In this document: piece after piece, positions 1 to 9,300 of the stretch
How the letters are laid out: every line of letters starts with the position of its first letter
Position numbering within the stretch: the first letter of the stretch is position 1
DNA from: Heloderma charlesbogerti
Lineage: Eukaryota > Chordata > Lepidosauria > Squamata > Helodermatidae
Assembly (NCBI GenBank): GCA_026122225.1
Contig: JANEZZ010002197.1
Span: forward strand, 620,001 to 684,000
Direction of reading: 5' to 3'
DNA length: 64,000 nt
Made by a program: the position numbers and the translations under genes
The notes under the pieces: generated by a model
Seen by the model: the letters and a program-made list of their open reading frames with translations, nothing else
The model's database searches: none
Told to the model about the DNA's origin: nothing

Positions 1-142
1 TGTTCTGTCTCAGCATAGCAGCAATCCTCACACGAGGTGGGGTGTGGGGGTGTGGAAGGGACTTTCCCAGCACTAATAAATTGTGAGCTCTCCCTGTTTT
101 AATGCAAAGTATTTGGGGGTGGCTTGATCTCGAATGGGCAAT

Positions 143-580
143 TGAATTTATTCATTATTTCATTTCTATACTGCCCAATAGCCGAAGCTCTCTGGGCGGT
201 TCACAAAAATTAAAACCACAGAGCGCAGCATAAAACAATATAAAATATGAATGCTTAAGCCACAGTATAACAGTACAAGCAGAAGAAGACCTAGCAGCAA
301 TGCAGAGATTTAAAATACAGATTTAAAACAACATAGCTAAAAGTCTTGGAAGCTAAAATGCTAAAATACTGGGAGAATAAAAAGGTCTTCACCTGACACT
401 GAAAGGAGTACGACATAGGCGTCAGGCGAACCACTCTAGGGAGCTCATTCCACAGCCAGGGGACCACTCCAGAAAAGGCCCTCTTCCTGGTAGCCACCCA
501 CCTCACTTCCTTTGGCAGGGGCTCCCGGAGAAGGACCCCTGAGGATGAACTTAAGGTCCAGGCAGTCACATATGGGACAG
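143..580 (-). mobile_element. L2/CR1-like LINE 3' end, copy A
   Basis: Read on the - strand, the fragment 569-291 gives an ORF2 C-terminus resembling fish and reptile L2 LINEs (ATRKRAFS, LWNELP, VKTFLF). It is followed by an A-rich 3' UTR that ends near 143 in a TTCTATACTGCC-type tail. The reading frame is truncated. It lies in an upstream intron of OSBPL7. Confidence 0.7.
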
Positions 581-857
581 TTAGAACCTATTAGCTTTAC
601 AAAAGACCCACTCCTGTTGGAGATGAAAACTGCTGGAACTGGTTTGTTGATATGGATCTAGGCAGCTGCCTGAATGTTTGGACTCTCCTTGGGGATGTGA
701 CCTTGGGGGCCGTCATGATGAGTACCTGCACTTCACAGCTTACCACTGTGCCACCGGTTGTGGGTTGCCTTTTGACCCTCTTTGAGCATAATTCTAGAAA
801 CGTGACATATAAATAAACTCAATGATGATTATATTCAGAGCAAGTGGGTGAAACCCG

Positions 858-1545
858 GTATTTATTTATCTATTTCATTTCATTTCTATACCGCCCCATA
901 GCCACAGCTCTCCAGGCAGTTCACAAAAATTAAAACCACAGAGTGCAGCATAAAACAATATAAAATATAAACACTTAAAACCACAAAATAACAGAACAAC
1001 CAGAATAAAACCAAGCAGCAATGCAGAGATTTAAAATACAGATTTAAAACACCAGAGCTAGAAGACCAGGAAGCTAAAATGCTAAAATACTGGGAGAATA
1101 AAAAGGTCTTCACCTGACACTGAAAGGAGTACAACGTAGGTGCCAGGCGAGCCTCTCTAGGGAGCTCATTCCACAGCCAGGGGGGCCACAGCAGAAAAGT
1201 CCCTCTTCCTGGTAGCCACCTGCCTTACTTCCTTTGCCAGGGGCTTGAGGAGAAGGACCGCTGAGGATGATCTTAGGGTCCGGTCATGCACATATGGGAG
1301 GAGGCGATCCTTCAGATAACCTGGCCCCAAGCCATTTAGGGCTTTGAATATTAATACCAGCACTTTGAATCAGGCCTGGAAATGGACTGGCTGCCATTGC
1401 AGCTGGAAAAGTACGGGCATAATGTGATCTCGTTGGCCTGTCCCTGTTAACAGTCATGCTGCCCTATTTTGGACTAGCTGAAGTTTCTGGACCGTTTTCA
1501 ATTGCAGCCCCACGTATAACGCATTGTAGTAATCCTGCAGGTATT
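858..1545 (-). mobile_element. L2/CR1-like LINE 3' end, copy B
   Basis: This is the same subfamily as the copy at 143-580, but longer at its 5' side. The - strand reads KALNGLGPGYLKDRLLPY and RTLRSSS, the terminal block of L2-type ORF2, with a frameshift before the end. Both copies share stretches such as actgggagaataaaaaggtc unchanged, so they derive from one subfamily. Confidence 0.7.
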
Positions 1546-2205
1546 TGTGGCAGGTCCCACTGACAGGTGGAATCATGGCTGATGAATGGCAGAATTTTCA
1601 CAGGTGGAAATTAATTCCTGTGTGTTTTTACAGGCCACTTACGAGTGAGGTGTTGTCTCCATCGAATACCTATTTTGAAAGTTGAAAAGATGCGTAATTT
1701 GAATAGTTTTTATTTAATTTGTTTGAAATATGCCCAGCTGCGGGAGCTCCAGATCAGCTCAGGGCAATAACGTGGGCAGGTTTTGAGTGAACTAGTAGCT
1801 CCACCTGCTGACGGCTGAAGGAATAGCCACCAAGTGCACTCTAATGCACAATAATGTTGCCCAGTTTTAACTCGCACAGCTGCATTCATATATTTTACAA
1901 AATATCTAGGTGTAGCCCAGTTATACTACATGTGCACAGTTGCTCTAATAAGCCATACGAATGGTGCATAAATCTCAAGTTAGATTTAATCCAGAGTTAA
2001 AGTGTTAGAGATTGTGTTGCATGTTCCATATCCACGTAAAGCTGTTAGTTATTTTTAAAATATAATTACATCATCACTTCTGTTTATTATTTCTTCTTCT
2101 TTTCTCTCATCCTTTGTGAATTAGCCAGCAGTAATGCCACTCCCCCCTGCTTAGCAGCTGCTGTTCCTCCCCCCTAAGTCTCCCGCTGGCCTGCCCCCTT
2201 TCCCC
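1546..2205. other. intronic sequence, nothing recognised
   Basis: OSBPL7 intron with no exon, hairpin or known repeat that I can name. It is A/T-rich from about 1680 onward. Confidence 0.4.
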
Positions 2206-2453
2206 ATATTTATTTATTATGTATTTATTGCATTTATATCCTGCCTTTTTTCCTCTTGAAGAAACCCAAGGTGGCGTCCATAATCCCCCTCCTCTCCATT
2301 TTAGCTTCACAACAACAACCCTGTGAGGTGGGTTGGGCTGAGAGTCAGTGACTGGCCCAAAGTCACCCAGTGAGCTTCCATGGCCGAGTGGGGACTAGAA
2401 CCCGGATCTCCTGACTCCCAGCCCAACACTCTCGCCACTACACCACACTGGCT
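2206..2453 (-). repeat. tRNA-related SINE (GTGGTGTAGTGGTTAGAGTG family)
   Basis: The - strand begins agccagtgtggtgtagtgg and ends in an (ATAA)n tail next to a ggcaggatataaatgc block. This family recurs many times in the window, always with the cacagggttgttgttgtgag block in the middle. Confidence 0.75.
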
Positions 2454-3266
2454 GTCATATACAATCTTACAAATCTTTTGTTTTCACAGTCTCCTTCTGT
2501 CTTCCCATTACAATTGTAACATGCAAACTTAGCAGGACACACACCCTTCCGATGTTAGCTTAGGTCTTTTCTTCTCCCTCTGTCCCAGCAACGTTTCTCT
2601 TTTGGACATAACTCTGGGTGCCTGCTTCAAATTGGGAGATACTGGGACACCGCTGTACCGGTTCCCACAATTCCCTGAGCATGCAGCTCTTCCCATGAGT
2701 CTCAAAGGCACCAGGAATATGAATTCTTTCTCTCTAGTCCTTCTGTTTGGAGACCTCAGGTCTTTGTTTCCCCTTTATTACCACCTGAAATACCTCCACA
2801 TTGCAGTCTCCATGATCTGTGAAATCTTTGTTGTTGCTTGATCTCTGTCTCCCCACTTCTTCCATCTGGCCTCACACAGGAGCAGTCTGAGTTGGCCACT
2901 AATCCTAATTTCACGTCCAGTCATTTTGCAGGGGACAGATTTGCGGGCATCATTATCGACTGGATCGATAACGTGGCAGTGGCCACAGTCAGGATGCGAG
3001 CTGCCCCACCCTGGCACTGTTTTTTTTTTTTTAAAGCATCCCAGGGGGCTTTTTGCAGAATGGGTCCATAAGGGAGCCACCTCCCCGCATCTCTCCCACA
3101 CCAGAATGATGTACTGGATTTCGTGCACTTGCTCAAATCCTAGGCCCTCGTCCTGCCTCAAGGTCCCTTCGCAGCAACACAGCTGCCTCCCTTTTCCCCC
3201 AGCGTTCCTCTTCCCTGGCGAACCACCACTCTCCTTGGCCTGTGTAACCACCTGTTGCTCCTCCAG
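2454..3266. other. intronic sequence before the first visible OSBPL7 exon
   Basis: Open frames exist on both strands, but none matches the ORP family or is flanked by a coherent acceptor/donor pair. A 12-T run at 3020-3031 interrupts one of them. I see no supportable exon here. Confidence 0.4.
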
Positions 3267-3360
3267 GCCACGGATGATGAGTCCTGCATCAGCGAGGTGA
3301 CTAACAGCATCTCGGAAGAAACAATGGACCTGGCAGGAGGAACTGGGCGTTGCCACAAAG
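3267..3360 (+). CDS. OSBPL7: OSBPL7 internal exon (acidic/serine linker)
   Basis: The acceptor is ctcctccag and the donor AAAG/gtactt. The 94 bases are read from phase 0 and end with one spare base, which pairs with the two-base start of the next exon. The peptide contains [16 protein letters not shown], an acidic serine-rich stretch that resembles the ISDVSDNISED segment just before the lipid-transfer domain of ORP3. It is the first exon I can support in the window, and its upstream partner must lie before position 1 or in unrecognised sequence. Confidence 0.8.
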
Positions 3361-6300
3361 GTACTTGATCCAGGAAGCGGGCCGGTGTGTGTGTGTTTGG
3401 TAGGGGGGAGGACAAAGAGGTGGGGCTAAAGAGTTATGGGCTGGGCTCATGCGGGGGGGATCCATCCTTTAAAACCTTTCCCCTACAGTGCCTTATTCTG
3501 GCCTTCCAGAATAAGTTTTGTATACCAAATAATCAAGTACAAGAGTCAGGGAACTGACTGGGAAGCTGGTCAAGGGGGCAGCGGGGGGGGGGGGGCTTAT
3601 AGGAATTGGAAGGGACCTCCAAGTTCCTCTAGTCCAGGAAGCCTGCTGCTACAGCATCTGCAATAGGTGGCCTTCTTCACATAGCAAAAACTGACTTACA
3701 GAATTAGCTAGTGCAAGGTGTGGTGAAGGCTGCTGGCGTAGATGGCTTTAAAGCAGGGGTCCCCAACCCGGTGCCTGTGGGGACCTCCAAGGGTGCCCAC
3801 AGACTCCCTGGCCCCTTCAAAAATATTTTTTTTGAATAAAAACTTTGGAAAATGTTAGGGCAGTCTTCTTTCTCTCTTTTTCTAGTCCTGTTCTTTCTGT
3901 CCCCTTTAACTCACTGTTTCCTGCCCTCTCAGTCTCTAGCCTTGCTCTTTCTCTATGCCTTTGCCTTCCTCTTTCCCCCTCACTCCCAGTCTCTGCTGTT
4001 GCTGTTTCTCTCCCCACCACTTTACCTTGCTGTTTCTCCCCCCTCAACCCCTTTGCCTTGCCTTTTCCTCTTCCCACTCGGCCTCTAGCCTTTCTCTTTC
4101 TCTATGCCTTTGCCTTCCTCTTTCCCCCTCACTCCCAGTCTCTGCCATTGCTTTTTCTCTCCCCACCACTTTACCTTGCTGTTTCTCTCCCCTCCCAGAT
4201 TCTAGCCTTGCTCTTTTTCTCCCCTCCTTTGCCTCGCTTTTTCCTCCTCCCTCCCAGCCTCTAGCCTTGCTATTTCTCACTCACACACACAAACACACCT
4301 TTAGCTCACTTGTGACTAGCCAGGCGTCCACAACAGCCATGATGTGACTTGTCACATCCTCCGTGGGAGCCATTTTGTGGTGGCGCCCACAGCAGTTTCT
4401 CAAATTCCCAGTTGTGCCCACGGGTCCAAAAAGGTTGGGAACCCCTGCTTTAGAGCCTTTATTGAACATATTCCTGGAGGATGGGGTCCATCTCTAGCTA
4501 TGTCCCACTATCTTGGGGGTAGGGAACCCATGGCCCTCCAGATATTGTTGGACTCCCAGCAGTCCCAGCTAGCATGTCCAGTGGTCAGGGTGATGGGAGT
4601 TGTAGTCCAACATTGTCTGGAGGGCCACAGGTTCCCCACCCCTGCACTAAGTAGAGCCTCCATGTTCAGAGGCTACCAGAATGTTGGAGACCAATCATGG
4701 AGGAGGGTCAGCCCCTTCTTAACCTTCTTGTGAGTTCCTAGAAGCAGATGGCTGGCCCCTGTTGGAAGCCCAACACTAGAGTGATGGGCCTTTGATCTGG
4801 TTCAGAGGGCTCTTTGTGTGTTCTTAAGGAAATGGGGTGTAAATGGGCAGAATTGGGCTTTTTCCAGCACAGAATCCATAGAAAGCCTCCTCTGTCCATG
4901 CCCTGGGCAAACTGCGCAGAGGGAGTGTCGGAGGTTCCTGGGTGGAGGAGGCAGGTTTTTGGCGCCCAGTCCCCAAGCCAGCTTTAGGACCTGACCATCG
5001 CGGCTTGCGTGCCTCCCGACAGGCCCAGCGCCAATGCATTGTGTTGGGGAGTCCTCCGAGAGGAGCCTCGGCCTGCCCGTGCCTCTTCCTTTGTACCTCC
5101 CTGGGCCGGGACCCGGGACAATCCGGCGGAACTGCCTCCCGGCCTCTCATGTCCACGCCAGCGACGTCAGCGTCTGGAACATTCTTCGCAACAACATCGG
5201 CAAGGATCTCTCCAAGGTCTCCATGCCGGTTCAGCTGAACGAGCCCCTCAATACGCTGCAGCGCCTTTGTGAGGAACTAGAATACAGTGCCCTGCTGGAT
5301 GCGGCCAACCGCAGCCTGGAGCCCTGTGAAAGACTGGTACCTGCCTTTCCCTCTATTTCCTTCCCCGGGCCTCGGCTGTGGTGGGCAGACCGGAATGTCT
5401 TCCCTGTCATATCCCTTGATCAACCAACTTTTGATAAAAACTGGAGCCATGTCTGTCCTGCCCCACACCCAGGGACTAGGGGTAGTTTGGGCTTTTATGT
5501 CTGCCCACTCAGAGGTATCCCATTGTCTCTGTCCTCTTTGGACGCCCTAGCCAGGGTTCAGTCCTGAGACCTGTATGGAATGCTAGGGCCATCCAAATGT
5601 TGCTGGACTACAACTCCCATCCTCCCTCACCATTGACTATGCTTGCTGGGGCTGATGGGAGTTGCACTCCAACATCTTGGGGGAGGGGCACATGTTCCCT
5701 CTACTTCCTAGTCACTTCGGAGTAGGGAATATCCGTTCTGTCTGCATTTTGCGAATTGTTGGGTGACTTCTGTTCCATCATCTGATCAGTCACAGAATCG
5801 GATTGTTTCCAATTTCCCAAATTTGTGCAAATTCACATTTGCGAAAATTCCCATGCAATGGCTGGCTGGGGAATGCTGGGAGGTGCAGGACTTTTTTCTG
5901 TCTAAACATGCATAGGACTGCGTCCTTAGACACCAAAAGGCCATGGATATCAGCCCCTTCCACTCCCTCCCAACCTCCAAGGAATGCATTTTTCTGGGAG
6001 GAAAGTTCCTTCTCAATGTGATGCTTGGAACAAAACTCAGCCACTGAGTAGAAATGTTGATGCGTAGCATGAGTTGCACTCTCTCTCTCTCTCTCACCCT
6101 GTACCCTCTTAGTTGGTGGTGGTGGTGGTGGTGGTATTATTATTATTATTTAGATTTCTATACTGCTCCATAGTTGAAGGTCTCTGGGTGGTTTACAAAG
6201 ATTAAGAAAACAGAAGGAGATGAGCATCCAAAGTAAATCACAAAGAAGAGAAACAGGTTCTCAGGATGCAGGATATTGTAGGAAGCCCAACACATTTTGG

Positions 6301-9300
6301 CCTTTTTATTATTTTTAGGCCTTCTGCAGGGGGTAGAGAAAAAAGTCTGCAGAATGTTTTCACAAAAGATTGTCTCCTCTGTCAATCTACTGGTGACTCA
6401 ATCAATCTACTGGAGACAGTCTACTCCAGTCAATCAAGTGGCTTGGGACCTTGATATTTGAGGGGGCACCTCCTCCTATATATGCCTGCCCGAGGGTTGA
6501 GATCTGTTAGAGGAGTCCTCCTCTGCATCCCACCAGTACAAGACATACACTATGGTGGGACATGGGACAGGGCTTTTTTTGCTGTGGCACCCCAGTTGTG
6601 GAATGCTCTCCCCTTGGAGGCCCGATTGGTGCAGACACTGGTTTCATTTCAGCTCCAAGATAAAACATGGCTTTTTACAAAAGCCTTTGAGGGCTAATTG
6701 GATTCCTTGAGTTTGTACACTGTTTTAACTGTTCTGTTGTTTTAGATTTTAAATTGGTATTAGCTAGCTTAATGATTTAATATGTTTTTAGTTATTTAAA
6801 TTATTGTTTTACACTGTTTAAATTGATTTTATCAGTATGCCACCCTGAGATCCTAATGATATAAGGCAGGATACAGCTGTTTTACTGGGACCGCGGTGGC
6901 TTAGTGGTTGAGATGCTGAACTGCAGGCTAGAAGGTCGGCAGGTCAGCAGTTCGAGACCCGAGTGCTGCGTGACAGAGTGAGCTCCCGTCTTCAGTCCCA
7001 GCTTCTGCCAACCTAGCAGTTCGAAAGCAAGAAATTGCAAGTAGATAAATAGGTACCGCCTCGGCGGGAAAGGTAACAGCGTTCCGTGCACCTCGCTGTT
7101 CAGTCATGCCGGCCACATGACCACGGAAGCGTCTTCGGACAGCGCTGGCTCTTCGGCTTAGAAACGGGGATGAGCACCGCACCCTAGAGTCAGACACGAC
7201 TGGTTGGGGACACCTTTACCTTTTTTTCAGCTGTTTTAAATAACTCACTAAATAAATAAATATTGGAGACAGTCTTTTGCGAAACAATTCTGCAGACGTT
7301 TTTCTCTACCCCCTGAAGAAGGCCTAAAAATAAGAAAAAGGCCGAAAAGCGTTGGGCTTCCTACAATAATTTTTTATTTCATCCTGAGAACTTGTTTCTC
7401 TTCTTTGTGATTTACAAAGATTCAAAACCATTAAAAACACAGCATACAAAGTTTAGGAAACCATTTACATAAAAACAAGACAGTTGTTTTTAACACTTTA
7501 CGCAATCAACCATAAAACAAATCCAGGACCTGATTAAAACCCATCATGTGCTGTTAAATGCCTGAGAAAAGAGAAAGGTCTTCACCTGGCGCTGAAAAGA
7601 TAACAGTGTTGACATCAGGCAGGCTTCCTCAGGGAGATCATTCCACAGTTATAGGGCCACCACTGAGAAGGCCCTCTCCCTTGTTGCCACCTTCCGAGCC
7701 TCCCTCGGAGGAGGGCCTTAGATGCTTTAAAAGGGGGAGGGTGGACAGATTGATAGAGGGTAAAGCTATCGGTGGCTGCTAGTCATGATGGCCGCGTATC
7801 GCCTCCAGGATCAGAGGCAGCTGGTTTCTTAATACCAGGTGCGAGGCAACAACATCCAGAAGGGGCTCTGGTCTTCACGTCCTTCTCGTGGGCTTCCCAG
7901 AGGCCTCTGTGGGAAACAGGTTGCCGGGCTAGATGGGCCTGTGGTCTGATCCAGCTGTTCTTTTCTGGTGTCCTTACAAGGGAGTGGCCTGAGATTGCAC
8001 CACCCCCTTTGGAAAGGCAAAGTCTGTGACACGAACAGATGATCGTGGCCTTCCCTTCTTCTCTTATGGCCAGGGGTGTTGAACCTCAGGCCTAGTGGGC
8101 GGGGGGGGGGGCAAATCCAGCTCACCTGTAGTTCCAATCCAGCCCCCAGAGTTCACTCATTTCCTAAGGCTTAGTTACTGGCACTGAGAGCTTTAGGCTG
8201 CAATCCCATGCACGTTTAGACAGGGAAAAGTCCTACAAGTCCCAGCGTTCCCCAGCCAGCATAGCTGGCTGGGGAATGCTGGGACTTGTAGGACTTTTTC
8301 CTGTCTAAACATGCATAGGATTGCAGCCTAAATCTGCCATCTGGGACTTGTAGGACTTTTTCCTGTCTAAACATGCATAGGATTGCAGCCTAAATCTGCA
8401 ATCTGCTGATGTTTTTAGCCTCATTTTGTCTTTGGTCCCGAAGTATGGAGTGGCCACTATGCCAGGGATGCAGAATTTCAGGCCCAGGGCCCAAATCCAG
8501 CGCTCCTGGGGACCGAGTCCGGCCCTCTAGGGTTCTCCAAATGTCTTTGCCCCCTTCCCTGAGTATTGCCCGCCCCCCCGGTGGCTTGGTGGTTTCCCGC
8601 CTTGTCCCCATCCCCGTCCCCTCACCCATTTGCAACCAAAGCGCCTTCCCACCTGGTTCGGAGCCCCTCTCCTTTCCTCGCAGCCCCCCCACACGCACTC
8701 ACATTTTTCTCCTGCATCTCTCCCGCAGCTCTACATGGCCGCCTTCGCCGTGTCCGCCTACGCTTCCACCTACTACCGCGCCGGCAGCAAGCCATTCAAC
8801 CCAGTGCTGGGGGAAACGTATGAGTGCGTGCGGCCGGACAAGGGCTTTCGCTTCGTGAGCGAACAGGTAACGAGCTGGCGGGCAGGAACGAGGCGGAGAC
8901 GCTCTAGCCACCTCCGACGATCGGGAGGGCAGCCAGGGTGAAGACGGAGCAGGGTTGTTCTCTGTCGCTCCACTGGGCAGGAGCGGAACCCATGGGCGGA
9001 AATGACAGGGAGGACTTCAGCTAAGCATCAGGAGGAACGGCCTAGTGGTCGGAGCTGTTCGACGGCAGGACGGTCTGTTACCAAATCCTACCCCCAAAAT
9101 AAGTTCAGCACCTGGGATAGCTCCTTTAGAGTTCTGCCTGAAACCCGGAATGGATTCACAGCCCCACCGAAATCGGAGCCACCAGCCTCCACTGGCCTCA
9201 AGAGGGATTGAAACAGAGGCCGGACAGCTGTCTGTCAGGGACGCTGGAGTTGCATCCTGCATTGTCGATCCAGCTCTGAGCATGGGGCTGGACTACACGA

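Larger units (their letters stand above)
6204..7419. mobile_element. foldback transposon with long inverted repeats, interrupted
   Basis: The left arm (about 6225-6410) and right arm (about 7264-7412) are long inverted repeats. They share gtaggaagcccaac, the ggcctttttcttattttta block and gtctgcagaatg. An uninterrupted copy of the same element sits at 21478-21833. Here the centre has been opened by a LINE insertion flanked by the 12-bp duplication tggagacagtct (6411-6422 and 7264-7275). Confidence 0.75.
6143..7780 (-). mobile_element. old L2-like LINE 3' end, split by nested insertions
   Basis: The left part (6143-6203, after tatactgctccatag) and the right part (7420 to about 7745, with ggtcttcacctggcgctg and gggagatcattccacag) are consecutive pieces of one - strand LINE tail. 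The material between them is the foldback element described separately. The repeated tttacaaagatt at 6192-6203 and 7411-7422 may be its target duplication. Confidence 0.55.
8071..8460. mobile_element. hAT-like MITE (CAGGGGTGCAGAACC family), interrupted
   Basis: The start CAGGGGTGTTGAACC and the internal ctaaggcttagttactggca match the complete copy at 38166-38514. A second, Harbinger-like MITE has inserted at 8196-8328. The distal part, about 8400-8460, is degraded. Confidence 0.5.

Noticed and set aside
2838..2990. Possible extra OSBPL7 exon after cctcacacag
   Set aside because: The acceptor is plausible, but there is no in-phase donor and the peptide does not resemble any ORP segment.
2778..3356. 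192-residue open frame on the - strand
   Set aside because: It runs antisense across the OSBPL7 exon at 3267-3360 and across a poly-T run. It has no family resemblance and no splice logic.
3845..4347. Leu/Phe/Ser-rich hydrophobic open frames
   Set aside because: They are frame artefacts of the C/T minisatellite inside the hAT-like MITE.
6885..7227. Functional tRNA gene
   Set aside because: The tRNA-like head cannot form a full cloverleaf and is continuous with a SINE body and target duplications.
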